Positions 27,171 through 37,104 are shown, numbered from the stretch's first letter. The stretch: 64,000 nt of DNA from Parvularcula sp039818345 (GCA_039818345.1 JBCBUC010000006.1:1-64000), one strand, 5' to 3'. The notes: generated from the letters alone by a model not told the origin. Translations and numbers: made by a program.

Positions 27171-28760
27171 ATGCAAATTGGTCACGATCAGAAGGAGGCG
27201 CTGCACGAGGGCTTAAAGCTTTTGGCCAAGCGCCAATACCGGGACGTTCACGCTCAATCGCTCGAGATGATCAAACGAAACGTCGATGATGCCGTCCCGT
27301 ATTTTCTGTTGGGGACGATCGCGATTGATCACGGCAACTTTGGAAAGGCCGATGAGCTTTTCGGAAAAGCCGCTCTTTTATCACCGGAAACGGTTCTTTT
27401 TAGGGCCCACCATGCGCGCGCGCTGACGATGCTCAACCGGCAGACGGACGCGTTTGCGCTGGCGGAGGCTGCGGCGCGTGAACCGATCGACGATGCGCAT
27501 ACAGCCGATACATTAGGGGTTGTCTTGAGTAGGACGGGGTTTCACGAGCTCGCGGTACCGCTATTTGAACGGGCGTCGGCGCTCGATCCGTCCCCGGCAA
27601 ATTTCCATTACAATCTGGGGTCTTCACGCCAGTTCAGTGGCGATTTCGGTGGGGCCGAACGGGCCTATCAAGCAACGATTGCCCGCGAACCCGCTCACTA
27701 TCGTGCGTGGTCGTCGCTTGTCTCTCTCTCCAAGCAAACTGAGCGTGCTAATTCCATCGACCGACTCGAGGCTCTTTTTAAACAGTCTCAAGACGATGCC
27801 GATGCGCGCCTTCACCTCGGACATGCGCTTGCAAAGTCGCACGAGGATCTCGGTCACTACGCAGAAAGCTTGTCGTGGCTTGGCCGCGCCAAATCGATGA
27901 AAAAGGCGAGCCTTGATTATTCAATCGAAGATGATTTGGCGCTCTTTGATGCCGTAAAAAACGTTGATCTTTCAAACCACCCACAGAGCGAATCCAATAC
28001 CGGACCGTCGCCAATTTTTGTTATTGGCCTTCCCCGTACGGGCACCACGCTGATTGATCGCATTCTTTCGAGCCACCCAGGCGTCACCTCAGCGGGAGAG
28101 CTCAACACATTCGCCGGGCTCATCAAATCCGGTGTCGGCAGCCCGTCCAACCTCGTTTTGGATGTTCCGACTTTACAACAGTCCGAAACCCTCGATCTTA
28201 ATAGAGTTGGTGCTGAATATCTTGCCGCAACGGAAAGGCTCGCTCGCGGTGCCGCGCGCACGACCGATAAGATGCCGCTCAATTTTTTCTATGCTGGTCT
28301 CATTTCTCGGGCCCTCCCGAACGCGCGAATCATTGCTGTACGGCGGGGTGCGATGGACAGCTGCCTCTCGAATTACCGCCAACTCTTTTCCACGAATTTC
28401 TCCTATTATAATTATACCTTTGATCTGTCGGACACAGCCCAGTATTATCGTACGTTCGACGACCTCATGGCATATTGGCGCCAGACATTGCCCGAAGATC
28501 GTTTCATGGAAGTCAGGTATGAAGACGTAATTTTCCATCAGGAGCGCGAAACACAACGTTTGCTGAGCTTTTGCGGCCTGACTTGGGATGAAGCTTGTAT
28601 GCGCTTTCATGAAAACAGCGCACCCGTCTCAACGGCGAGTTCTGTTCAAGTGCGTCAGCCTCTATATTCGGGTTCCGTTGGGCGGTGGAAGCGTTATGGC
28701 GACGCGCTGCTCACCCTCAAGAACAGTTTGGGCGCACTGGCGCAACAGGATTTGGACTAG
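27171..28760 (+). CDS. TPR-repeat sulfotransferase
   Basis: I start at the ATG at 27171 (AAGG 9 nt upstream). Residues about 5-240 are tetratricopeptide-like helix pairs (ALDPSPANFHYNLGSS, FSGDFGGAERAYQATIAREP). The C-terminal half is a sulfotransferase with the 5'-PSB loop PIFVIGLPRTGTTLIDRILS at about 281-300 and a later VRYEDV segment. The family transfers sulfate from PAPS to sugars, peptides or small molecules. There is no signal peptide, so a cytoplasmic acceptor is expected. The divergent TonB receptor suggests a shared ligand or surface-modification role, but this is inference. Confidence 0.85.
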   Translation: MQIGHDQKEALHEGLKLLAKRQYRDVHAQSLEMIKRNVDDAVPYFLLGTIAIDHGNFGKADELFGKAALLSPETVLFRAHHARALTMLNRQTDAFALAEAAAREPIDDAHTADTLGVVLSRTGFHELAVPLFERASALDPSPANFHYNLGSSRQFSGDFGGAERAYQATIAREPAHYRAWSSLVSLSKQTERANSIDRLEALFKQSQDDADARLHLGHALAKSHEDLGHYAESLSWLGRAKSMKKASLDYSIEDDLALFDAVKNVDLSNHPQSESNTGPSPIFVIGLPRTGTTLIDRILSSHPGVTSAGELNTFAGLIKSGVGSPSNLVLDVPTLQQSETLDLNRVGAEYLAATERLARGAARTTDKMPLNFFYAGLISRALPNARIIAVRRGAMDSCLSNYRQLFSTNFSYYNYTFDLSDTAQYYRTFDDLMAYWRQTLPEDRFMEVRYEDVIFHQERETQRLLSFCGLTWDEACMRFHENSAPVSTASSVQVRQPLYSGSVGRWKRYGDALLTLKNSLGALAQQDLD

Positions 28761-28815
28761 ACAATCAGCCTTTCGCGCTTCCACATGGCCGTTCGTTCGA
28801 TGGGAGCAGCGACTG

Positions 28816-30105
28816 TTGGAGACCGAGGATGAGTTTGCCGTTGTCGCGATCGGCAGCGAACAAAGAGTAGCCTGGCCTCGGATCGCTGCCGTGTCAGCGA
28901 TGGTCGCGTTTTCGCTACCGACATTCATCACCGGCCTCGAAATCAGCGAGGGCCTATCACCCACGAGTGCTTTGGGTGCGCTCCTGCTCGGCTCTGTGAT
29001 CATTTTCGTGGTTGGGGCAGCGATGGGCGTGATCGGTGCGCTGACCCATATGAGTTCTTATCTCCTTGTACGAATAGCCTTTGGTGACCGAGGCGCTGGT
29101 GTCGTGAACCTGGCATTCGCGATTTCCCTGCTCGGTTGGTTTGGGGTCAATATCAATCTCTTCGCCGAAGCCGCGAGCGGGCTGGCGATGTCCGTCTTTG
29201 GCGGGTCGCTCCCGTCCTTGGTCTGGATTGCGTTAGCAAGCGCCGGCATGACGATCACGACGCTGATTGGATTTTCAGCGATCAATAGGCTTTCGGTGCT
29301 GTTGGTCCCTGTCCTGGCCATTGTGACGGGGCTATTGATTTTTCAATCAGCCGAAATCTTCAGTATTGCTGAATTCTTCGCCCAAGACTCTGGCGAAACT
29401 CTCTCTTTTGGTGACGGTGTGTCGGCAGTGGTGGGCGCGATCATCATCGGCGCCATCATCTTACCCGATATCACTCGTTTCGCTCGGCACTGGTCTGGTG
29501 CTGTGTACACTGCCTTTTTTTCTTACATCGTGGTGCAGTTGATTGTCATGGGTGCGGCGGCGTATGCCGGCGCCGCGACGAACCAACATGATGTCATTGA
29601 TCTTATGGTCGACATTGGTCTTGGGGTAGGCGCGTTTGTTATTGTTATTGCGGGCAGTTGGGTGCTCAATTCGCTTAATCTCTACAGCGCTCTTCTCGGA
29701 ATCAAAGCCACGTTTCCCAACCTTCCAACCCAGGCGCTGACACTTTTTTTGGGTGGTGTTGGTGTCATTGCAGGAGCACTGAACTTGCTAGAGAATTTCA
29801 TCACCTTCCTCTTTTACCTCTCCGTGATCTTTATTCCGGTCGCAGGTGTTCTGCTGGCAGACTTTTTCGTTATCCGTCGCGATTCCTACAAAATAGATAC
29901 GCTAACGGAAAATAGGGCTTTCAATCCTAAGGCCTTTTTGAGTTGGGTCATCGGCGCCGTGATTGCGATCCTGATGTCCAATAGTATTTTGCCATCGATC
30001 ACGGGAATGGCTGCTGTGGATGCCGCAGCGATGTCTGGTTTTCTCTATACGTTCTTCGCGTGGTCGGAGCGCGAGCGGCGCGTCGTCAAGGGGACTGTCC
30101 AATGA
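28816..30105 (+). CDS. NCS1-type (cytosine permease-like) transporter
   Basis: About 429 residues and 12 membrane helices, with a short N-terminus ahead of PRIAAVSAMVAFSLPTFITG. The overall pattern matches CodB-like nucleobase:cation symporters of the NCS1 family. There is no ATG downstream of the previous stop in frame. TTG at 28816 (or CTG at 28813) after GGGAG is the best start. The stop overlaps the next gene as ATGA. NCS1 transporters carry nucleobases, hydantoins or allantoin, which fits the HyuA-like gene that follows. Confidence 0.8.
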   Translation: METEDEFAVVAIGSEQRVAWPRIAAVSAMVAFSLPTFITGLEISEGLSPTSALGALLLGSVIIFVVGAAMGVIGALTHMSSYLLVRIAFGDRGAGVVNLAFAISLLGWFGVNINLFAEAASGLAMSVFGGSLPSLVWIALASAGMTITTLIGFSAINRLSVLLVPVLAIVTGLLIFQSAEIFSIAEFFAQDSGETLSFGDGVSAVVGAIIIGAIILPDITRFARHWSGAVYTAFFSYIVVQLIVMGAAAYAGAATNQHDVIDLMVDIGLGVGAFVIVIAGSWVLNSLNLYSALLGIKATFPNLPTQALTLFLGGVGVIAGALNLLENFITFLFYLSVIFIPVAGVLLADFFVIRRDSYKIDTLTENRAFNPKAFLSWVIGAVIAILMSNSILPSITGMAAVDAAAMSGFLYTFFAWSERERRVVKGTVQ

Positions 30106-31658
30106 GAATTGGGATCGACGTAGGCGGAACCCACACCGATGTGGTCGTTATGTCCGGAAGCGACGTTGTGTTAGCGCACAAAACACTGACGAGCGACGAC
30201 ATCATCAGTGGAATTCGGTCGGCATTTGGCCATCTCAAGACAATGGGTACGGACATGACGACCGTTGAAGCGGTCATGATTGGGACCACGCAATTTACCA
30301 ATGCGGTCATTGCACGGCGTGATATGACGCCCGTCGCCGCCCTCAGGCTTAGCCTCCCGTCCGGGCGGGGACTACCTCCAAAGATCGGGTGGCCAACAGA
30401 TCTTGCGGTCGCGACGGGCGATTGCGTGCACATGCTCCATGGTGGTTATCTCTATGATGGAAAACCACTCGCTGACATCGATGAGGATGAAATCGATCGT
30501 GTGATCGATGATTTGAAGGCACGGAAAATCAAGGCTATTGCTGTGACCTCGGCGTTCTCACCGATGACCAACACGCCGGAACAGCACGTTGCCGATCGCA
30601 TCAAGGCCACGATCCCAACAGCGCGGTTTACCCTGTCACATCAGATTGGCCGAATAGGTCTCCTTGAACGAGAAAACGCAGCTATCCTCAATGCGGCCTT
30701 GCTTGAGCTCGCGGACACTGTGGTGGATGCCTTTGACCAGACCGTGAGTGAGTTTGGTCTCAACTGTCCTGTGTTTGTCAGTCAAAATGACGGAACGCTG
30801 ATGAAAACAGATTTTGTCCGAACGTTCCCAGCACTGACATTTTCTTCAGGTCCTACCAATTCTCTTCGTGGCGCCGCTAAACTGACAGGGCGCGAGGACG
30901 CAATCGTCATTGATATTGGTGGAACCACCTCAGACATCGGCGTGCTGCGCGGCGGCTTTCCGCGCGAGTCCAACATGGTTGTTGAAGTGGGTGGTGTCCG
31001 AACAAACTTCCGAATGCCTGACGTTAACGCAATCGGGCTTGGCGGTGGAAGTGTCGTCAAAGATGGTGGTCACACGATTGGCCCCCAATCAGTCGGGCAT
31101 AGTTTGGTCACCAAGTCCTTGGTGTTTGGCGGCGATACAATGACGGCAACGGATATTATCGTTGCGGCCGGCCACGCAAAGATTGGCGATCCTTCGGCCG
31201 CTGAACAGATCCCGCAAGACGTTGTTGAGGCGGGTCTGGCGACGATCCGGCGGACCCTTGAAGATGGGCTACGGACAATGAAAACCAGCCAAGAGGACGT
31301 TCCCGTGATCCTGGTGGGCGGCGGCGCTGTGCTGGCACCTGATGAGCTCGATGGCGCTTCCGAGGTCATACGGCCTGATCATAGCGGTGTTGCGAATGCA
31401 ATCGGCGCGTCGATTGCACTCGTTGGCGGCGAAGCCGAGCGCTTTGTCAGCTATCAGAGCATGAACCGTGACGCGGCGATAACGGAGGTCACCCGCGACG
31501 CTCAAAACGTCGCCTTGGCTGCGGGCGCTGACCCATCGACAATCCGAACAACCGACGTTGAGGAAACGATCATTCCTTATATGGACGAAGGCACAGCCCG
31601 CGTCCGCGTGAAGGTCGTTGGCGATCTATCGGTTATGGGATCTCAAAAGGCAGTATAA
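30102..31658 (+). CDS. Hydantoinase/oxoprolinase subunit A-like protein
   Basis: 518 residues beginning MRIGIDVGGTHTDVVV, the ASKHA-type nucleotide-binding loop. DIGGTTSDIGVLRGGFP near residue 270 is the second phosphate motif. This is the HyuA half of the ATP-dependent hydantoinase/oxoprolinase family. No HyuB-like gene follows. A DUF917 gene takes its place, a combination also known in other bacteria, where hydantoin- or thiohydantoin-type ring opening has been proposed. It overlaps the permease by 4 bp and is 2 nt from the next gene. Confidence 0.85.
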   Translation: MRIGIDVGGTHTDVVVMSGSDVVLAHKTLTSDDIISGIRSAFGHLKTMGTDMTTVEAVMIGTTQFTNAVIARRDMTPVAALRLSLPSGRGLPPKIGWPTDLAVATGDCVHMLHGGYLYDGKPLADIDEDEIDRVIDDLKARKIKAIAVTSAFSPMTNTPEQHVADRIKATIPTARFTLSHQIGRIGLLERENAAILNAALLELADTVVDAFDQTVSEFGLNCPVFVSQNDGTLMKTDFVRTFPALTFSSGPTNSLRGAAKLTGREDAIVIDIGGTTSDIGVLRGGFPRESNMVVEVGGVRTNFRMPDVNAIGLGGGSVVKDGGHTIGPQSVGHSLVTKSLVFGGDTMTATDIIVAAGHAKIGDPSAAEQIPQDVVEAGLATIRRTLEDGLRTMKTSQEDVPVILVGGGAVLAPDELDGASEVIRPDHSGVANAIGASIALVGGEAERFVSYQSMNRDAAITEVTRDAQNVALAAGADPSTIRTTDVEETIIPYMDEGTARVRVKVVGDLSVMGSQKAV

Positions 31659-31660
31659 GC

Positions 31661-32740
31661 ATGAAGATTGATATTGATGATCTTGCTGATTTGTCCGCTG
31701 GCGCAGCATTTTTAGCGACGGGCGGCGGAGGTGATCCCTATCTGACTTACATCAGCGCCTGTGAAGGACTGCGCCAATATGGACCGGCGGTCGCGGTTAC
31801 GCCCGATGATATTGATGACAACGCCATGATCGTGGCGCTTGGCGCCGTCGGTGCTCCCACCACCAGCTTGGAGTTGCTGCCGTCCGTCGACGAAAGCATC
31901 AAAGTGCTCGAAGCTTATAAGGCATTCACGGGACGGAAGGTTGATGCGGTGGTGTCCTTTGAGATTGGCGGCGGCAACTCGTTGATCCCGATTGTGGCAG
32001 CGGCGGCGAACAACATTCCCGTGATTGATGGCGACGGTATGGGCCGCGCTTTACCGGAAGCCACGATGATGACCTATGCGTTGGCTGGAATTGCGCCGAC
32101 GCCTGCCGTTGCCCTCGATTATCGAGGCAACACAGAGTTACTACAAGCCGAGACGACCGAAGATTACGAACCGATGATCCGTGCTTTCGCCCTCGAAAGG
32201 GGCGGGATGGCATTAAGCGCCGAATTTCAAATGACTGGCGCTCAAATGAAGTCCTGTATCGTTCCGGGCACGCTGTCGCTTTCCTGTGCTATTGGCAAAG
32301 CCCTTAGACATGGGCGAGAGGACAGGGCGCATGTCATTCACTCGCTCCGTACACTCTTTGAATCATCGATCTACGGATCATTTCATCACGTGTTCGAAGG
32401 TATCGTCACCGATGTATCCACCCGCGTTGAAGGGGGTTTTGACGTCGGTCGAGCGGTGATATCTCCGTTTGGGGATGATAATGCTGCGTTACTCAACATT
32501 GATATCCGCAATGAATATTTGACGGCCCGCATCGGTAACCGTGTCGTGGCATCCGTGCCCGATCTTATCACAATTGTTGACCACGATACCTCAGAGCCGA
32601 TCAATGCTGAACGATTGCGCTATGGCCAGAGAGTCAGTGTCTTTGCGATTGGCTGCCCACAACACTATCGCACGGAGGCCGCGTTGCGTGTTGTGGGACC
32701 AAGAGCGTTCGGTTTTGAGTTCGACTATGTGCCGCTCTAG
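31661..32740 (+). CDS. DUF917 family protein (S-methyl-thiohydantoin desulfurase-like)
   Basis: The 359-residue protein has LSAGAAFLATGGGGDPY near the N-terminus and FEIGGGNSLIPIVAAA followed by IPVIDGDGMGRALPE, the hallmark blocks of DUF917. Some databases name the domain S-Me-THD. It is usually encoded beside HyuA-like proteins, as here, and probably works with it as a two-part cyclic amide or thiohydantoin hydrolase. The catalytic residues are not established to my knowledge. It is the end of the cassette, convergent with the DUF389 gene. Confidence 0.85.
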   Translation: MKIDIDDLADLSAGAAFLATGGGGDPYLTYISACEGLRQYGPAVAVTPDDIDDNAMIVALGAVGAPTTSLELLPSVDESIKVLEAYKAFTGRKVDAVVSFEIGGGNSLIPIVAAAANNIPVIDGDGMGRALPEATMMTYALAGIAPTPAVALDYRGNTELLQAETTEDYEPMIRAFALERGGMALSAEFQMTGAQMKSCIVPGTLSLSCAIGKALRHGREDRAHVIHSLRTLFESSIYGSFHHVFEGIVTDVSTRVEGGFDVGRAVISPFGDDNAALLNIDIRNEYLTARIGNRVVASVPDLITIVDHDTSEPINAERLRYGQRVSVFAIGCPQHYRTEAALRVVGPRAFGFEFDYVPL

Positions 32741-32784
32741 CGGCTCGTTGGTAGATAGTCTGTAGACGTCTTTTGTCGATGTGG

Positions 32785-33852
32785 TTAAGTATTGACGCTG
32801 CTGAGCCATAGCCCAACCGCGAAAAGCGCGACCAGCAGGCTCGCCCAGACGATGAGGTTGACCCGTAACGATCGCGCAGCGCTTTTTTGTTGTAGCCACC
32901 GTCGGGGGCGAATTCCTTTCCATGCAAAGACGATTTGGGTGGATATTAAGACGCAAATGACATTCAGCGCCACAACGATCGCAGCGGCCAATCCGTGCTG
33001 AAGATCACCCTCACCAAAATACATCGCGGCGGCCGCCGATGGCGGTAACAGGGCAACCGCGACCATCACCCCAACCAATGACGATGATAACCCTCCCGTG
33101 ATCGAGAGCGCGGCCGCCGCACCAGAGGCGAGGGCAAGGGCGACCATCTCTGGGCTGATATCTGTTCTAGCCGCCAGCTCCTGACTCTCCAAATTGACGT
33201 CCACGGCCAATGTCAGAAGATAGACTGTTCCAAAGCCGACAATCAGTCCGCCAACGGCCGTTCGCGCCGCCTGGAGCATCGCCTTGGTCGAGCCGAGCGC
33301 CGAGGCAAGGCTGAAGCCAAGTATAGGCCCCAGCAGCGGCGCAATAACCATCGCGCCAATCAACACCGCAATATTGTCTTCGTTCAGACCGATCGCAGCA
33401 ACCACGGCCGACAGCATTGTCAAAACAAGATAGTCCACGGTGAGTTTGCTGTTGCCCATCACCTCATCAAAGAGTGCCTCGCGGACCGCAAGGGTGGACG
33501 AGCTTTTCTTATCATTGTTGCTGTCCCCATCGTTCTGTGTGGGTGCAATCCGTGGCAGTGTTGCTTCAACATCGGTCAGAACGAGACGCCACGTGTCGTC
33601 GCTTGCGAAGAGCGTTTGCATCGCATCCATGAAGGACTGGCACTGGCTGTCCTCCATGAGCACGCACCAGGTGTCACGTGATCCATCATCCGACGTCGTC
33701 CGTGTCCAATCAATTGGATCAGCGCTCGTGATGGTACTTTCAACCAGGTCACGATAAGTTGCGGGGCAGAACAGTTGAATGGTCTTGATGGGTACTGGTC
33801 CGTTTTGACGGCGTTTGACGGTACCAAAGGTTGGCCCATCAGGTCCATGCAC
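32785..33852 (-). CDS. DUF389/TIGR00341 membrane protein
   Basis: The 355-residue product has a soluble N-terminal domain at about 20-120 and six to seven membrane helices at about 140-350, including NEDNIAVLIGAMVIAPLLGP and GVMVAVALLPPSAAAAMYFG, the conserved blocks of the DUF389 family. The function is unknown. It is encoded divergently from the agmatine operon. The true start may be somewhat downstream, since KTIQLFCP is where family members usually begin. Confidence 0.85.
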   Translation of the reverse strand: MHGPDGPTFGTVKRRQNGPVPIKTIQLFCPATYRDLVESTITSADPIDWTRTTSDDGSRDTWCVLMEDSQCQSFMDAMQTLFASDDTWRLVLTDVEATLPRIAPTQNDGDSNNDKKSSSTLAVREALFDEVMGNSKLTVDYLVLTMLSAVVAAIGLNEDNIAVLIGAMVIAPLLGPILGFSLASALGSTKAMLQAARTAVGGLIVGFGTVYLLTLAVDVNLESQELAARTDISPEMVALALASGAAAALSITGGLSSSLVGVMVAVALLPPSAAAAMYFGEGDLQHGLAAAIVVALNVICVLISTQIVFAWKGIRPRRWLQQKSAARSLRVNLIVWASLLVALFAVGLWLSSVNT

Positions 33853-33886
33853 CGTGTTTGGGTGTGCGCTCGCACGTTTCTAAGTC

Positions 33887-33904
33887 TATGTATAGCTTGA
33901 CATA
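33887..33904. promoter_or_regulatory. Inverted repeat, possible TetR operator of the agmatine operon
   Basis: TATGT and ACATA arms separated by 8 bp lie in the 150-bp gap between the DUF389 gene and aguB. A TTGACA lies at 33897-33902, inside the right half. Position and symmetry suit a TetR-type repressor site, and the operon ends with a tetR gene. The arms are short, so this is tentative. Confidence 0.35.
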
Positions 33905-34001
33905 AAGAGGCAATATTGATGCCCGAACGCGGTTATCAAGACGGCGATTGACGGTTATAGAAAGTCGAGTTAACTTGATAAACAGACGGAAGGCGGATCG
34001 A

Positions 34002-34886
34002 ATGCGCGTATCGGTAGCGTGCACGCAGATGGCGTGCTCTTGGAACATCGACGGCAATGTGCAGCAGGCTGAGAAGCTTGTACGCGAGGCGGCGAGCAAA
34101 GGTGCGCATATAATTCTGCTTCAGGAGCTTTTTGAAACACCCTATTTCTGTATCGATGAGCAAAACCGTCATTTCGATCTTGCCTCTTCGGTAGATGAAC
34201 AACCGACCATTAAGGCGTTCCAATCATTGGCCAAAGAATTGGGTGTCGTGTTGCCCGTTTCTTTTTTTGAGCGATCAGGATTAGCCTTCTACAACTCTGT
34301 TGTGATCGTTGATGCGGATGGTTCCATCGTCGGCCACTATCGAAAAAGCCATATTCCGGACTTTCCGGCCTATGAAGAAAAATTCTACTTCAGCCCAGGC
34401 GATACAGGCTTCCAAGCCTTTGACACGCAGTTTGGCCGAATTGGTGTCGGGATATGTTGGGACCAATGGTTCCCTGAAGCCGCACGCGCAATGGCGTTGA
34501 AAGGTGCTGAACTTCTTTTCTATCCGACGGCGATTGGAAGCGAAGTCTATCAACCAGAACTTGATAGCAAAGACCATTGGCAAATGGTCATGCGCGGACA
34601 TGCCGCCGCCAATATAATGCCGGTCATTGCATCCAATCGTATTGGAACGGAGCGAAGTGACACGGGGGTCGAGCTTGAATTTTACGGCTCGTCCTTCATC
34701 ACCAATCAGATTGGGGACGTGTTGCTGAGCGCAGACCGCCAATCAGAAGGGGTCTTGGTTCAGAGCTTTGACCTCGAAGAGATCAGACGACAGAGGAGAG
34801 AGTGGGGCGTCTTCAGGGACCGTCGACCTGATCTTTATGGGCCACTCCTAACGCTCGACGGCGTGACGCGGGCTCCCACGGGATAG
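34002..34886 (+). CDS. aguB: N-carbamoylputrescine amidase
   Basis: I start at the ATG at 34002 after AAGGCGG. The 294-residue nitrilase-superfamily enzyme has Glu42 (LLQELFETPYFC), Lys115 (HYRKSHIPDFPAYEEKFYF) and Cys152 (GVGICWDQWFPEAARAMAL). The HIPD..AYEEKFYFSPGDTGF and WQMVMRGHAAAN segments are characteristic of AguB. It hydrolyses N-carbamoylputrescine to putrescine, CO2 and ammonia. It is the first gene of an operon that includes agmatine deiminase, which makes its substrate. Confidence 0.92.
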   Translation: MRVSVACTQMACSWNIDGNVQQAEKLVREAASKGAHIILLQELFETPYFCIDEQNRHFDLASSVDEQPTIKAFQSLAKELGVVLPVSFFERSGLAFYNSVVIVDADGSIVGHYRKSHIPDFPAYEEKFYFSPGDTGFQAFDTQFGRIGVGICWDQWFPEAARAMALKGAELLFYPTAIGSEVYQPELDSKDHWQMVMRGHAAANIMPVIASNRIGTERSDTGVELEFYGSSFITNQIGDVLLSADRQSEGVLVQSFDLEEIRRQRREWGVFRDRRPDLYGPLLTLDGVTRAPTG

Positions 34887-34895
34887 TCTTTGCGC

Positions 34896-36068
34896 ATGGC
34901 TATCTTCCTCCGCTATTTCGCCTTTTCCGTCATTGGGACGGTGATGTTGCTGCAGCTTCTTTTGTTGCCGGGGGTGGTTGGTGTACTGGTGGACGAGGGT
35001 GGCCTTAGCGAAGTTGCCGTCGGCTGGCTTGCATCCTTGGGCGCCATGGGCGGCGCGGGTGTCAGCCTGGTGATGGCGATGCGTATGCGCCACATTCCGC
35101 CGCGCAGAGTTGCAGCAATTGCGATAGGCGTTGCGATTGTTCTTGATGTTCTATCGGCTTATACGGTTGGGCCATCAGTCCTCTTCTTTATCCTCCGTAT
35201 CTTGTCAGGTATGGCAACGACAGTCGCCTATGTTCTGGCGATTGCGGCCTTTGCTCGGTTCCCTTCTTTTGAGCGTGGGTACGGGTTGTTTGTTACACTG
35301 CAGTTCATTGTCAGCGGTGTCGGCCTCTATGTCTTGCCGGTCTACTCCGCTAGCATTGGTGCGGATGGGCTTTACCTCATGTTTGCTGCCAGCGGTGTTC
35401 TAGCCTTGTTGCTGACGCCCTATTTACCACAAAAAGCGCCGTCCAATGACGAAAACGTTCAGCCCGATAACGAGCTGAACGGCAGCCACGAGCTCGGCGT
35501 GCTGCTTTCGATCGCCACGGTGGCCGCTGTTGTCGGTTTCGGCGTTTATGAGATGGCCAATAATGCACAATTCACGTATACAGAGCGATATGGAGTTGCG
35601 CTTGATCTGTCTGATCAAGCGATAGGGACGACCTTGTTGATTGCGTCTCTTTTGGGAATTCCCGGTGCGTTCGCTATTGTCGTCACGGGAGACCGCTTCG
35701 GCTATGTTGTACCCTTGGGCATTGGTATCGGTTTATCGATCACTGGGTTGGCCGTGTTGATTGGAACACAGACGCTCACGGGCTACCTCGTTGGTAACTG
35801 TTTGATGGGGTTCTCATGGGCATTTTGCCTTCCCTATATACAAGCCTTTCTTGCATCATTGGATCGCAACGGTAGCGCGCTTGCTGGGGGGTCAACCGCT
35901 TCTACGTTGGGCGCAGCGATTGGCCCTGCGGTCGCGGCATCGTTTGTTGGTGGCGGTGGTTATACATCCGTGTTTGCTGTATCGATCGTGATGTTTGTTG
36001 GAGCAATCACCCTCTTCTTCTTCTCCCGGGCCAAGGTGGCAACGCAAAAAAAACTGGTGGCAACATGA
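34896..36068 (+). CDS. MFS transporter of the agmatine operon
   Basis: About 390 residues with 12 predicted helices in two halves. The ATG at 34896 is preceded by a TTG at 34890, and both are possible. It overlaps aguA by 4 bp (ATGA). No known agmatine transporter signature is visible to me. Its position between aguB and aguA makes agmatine or a related amine the most likely cargo. Confidence 0.85.
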   Translation: MAIFLRYFAFSVIGTVMLLQLLLLPGVVGVLVDEGGLSEVAVGWLASLGAMGGAGVSLVMAMRMRHIPPRRVAAIAIGVAIVLDVLSAYTVGPSVLFFILRILSGMATTVAYVLAIAAFARFPSFERGYGLFVTLQFIVSGVGLYVLPVYSASIGADGLYLMFAASGVLALLLTPYLPQKAPSNDENVQPDNELNGSHELGVLLSIATVAAVVGFGVYEMANNAQFTYTERYGVALDLSDQAIGTTLLIASLLGIPGAFAIVVTGDRFGYVVPLGIGIGLSITGLAVLIGTQTLTGYLVGNCLMGFSWAFCLPYIQAFLASLDRNGSALAGGSTASTLGAAIGPAVAASFVGGGGYTSVFAVSIVMFVGAITLFFFSRAKVATQKKLVAT

Positions 36069-37099
36069 CTTTTGAGATCCCTACAGAAGATCCCCGTCAA
36101 GACGGTTTTTACATGCCCGGAGAATGGGCCCGCCATGAAGCCTGTTGGATGGCCTGGCCTGCTCGTGACGGGATGTGGGACGATGAACCTGCGACGCAAA
36201 AAGCCTACGCCGATGTGGCCAATGCAATCGCCCGATTTGAAACCGTCAATATGCTGACTCCCTCGCGCTACGTCGAAACAGCCAAGTGCCTCTTAGGCGC
36301 GAATGTGCAGGTCATCGAAGCGATGATCGATGATTCCTGGGCGAGGGATTCAGGGCCAAATTTTTTGGTCAATGAAGAAGGAGCGGTCGCAGGATCATGC
36401 TGGACCTTCAACGCCTGGGGCGGAAAATACCAACCTTTTGATCAAGACGCGAAAATGGGCGCTTTCATCCTCAACGAAGTTGGGGTGCGGAATTATATCT
36501 CTCCGCTCATCGCAGAGGGAGGAGGAATCACGGTGGATGGAGAGGGGACCATCATCACGACCGAATCCTGTTTTCTCAATAAAAATCGTAATCCCGATTG
36601 GTCTCGAGCCGACATCGAAGCAGAGCTCTGCAGAACGCTTGGCGGGGAAAAGGTTATCTGGATCCCAGGTGATCCCGAAGAAACGGAGACGGACGGTCAT
36701 ATCGATGGCATCGCTGCTTTTATCGAGCCGGGCCGTGTTTTGGTCGAAGTCAATCCCGATAAGACAGACCCACACTATCCGGTTGGGGTGATGAACAGGG
36801 ATGCGTTGAAGAACCAAACCGATGCCAAAGGGCGCAAACTCGAACTCGAATTTATCGACGAGGGCGTTTATCACGAGGATCGATGGAATGGGGGATGCAG
36901 CTCTTACATCAATTCGTATCTCGCCAATGGTGCTGTGATCGTTCCGGGCTATGGCTATGATCGCGATCATCTGGCAGTGGAGACTTATCAACGCATTTAC
37001 CCAGATAGGGAGATTGTCCAAGTGCAGATCAATGATATAGCGATCGGCGGCGGCGGTGTTCACTGCATCACCCAGCAGCAGCCCTCACCATTGGTTTAA
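36065..37099 (+). CDS. aguA: Agmatine deiminase
   Basis: The 344-residue enzyme is of normal length. It has DDSWARDSGPNFLVN, AWGGKY, Asp210-Gly-His212 in ETDGHIDG, and the nucleophile Cys334 in GGGGVHCITQQQP, which is the catalytic set of the peptidyl-arginine-deiminase-like family. It converts agmatine to N-carbamoylputrescine and ammonia. With aguB it gives putrescine. Further steps to GABA are not in this window, but GABA genes are at 18-21 kb. Confidence 0.93.
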   Translation: MTFEIPTEDPRQDGFYMPGEWARHEACWMAWPARDGMWDDEPATQKAYADVANAIARFETVNMLTPSRYVETAKCLLGANVQVIEAMIDDSWARDSGPNFLVNEEGAVAGSCWTFNAWGGKYQPFDQDAKMGAFILNEVGVRNYISPLIAEGGGITVDGEGTIITTESCFLNKNRNPDWSRADIEAELCRTLGGEKVIWIPGDPEETETDGHIDGIAAFIEPGRVLVEVNPDKTDPHYPVGVMNRDALKNQTDAKGRKLELEFIDEGVYHEDRWNGGCSSYINSYLANGAVIVPGYGYDRDHLAVETYQRIYPDREIVQVQINDIAIGGGGVHCITQQQPSPLV

Positions 37100-37104
37100 C
37101 CGCT

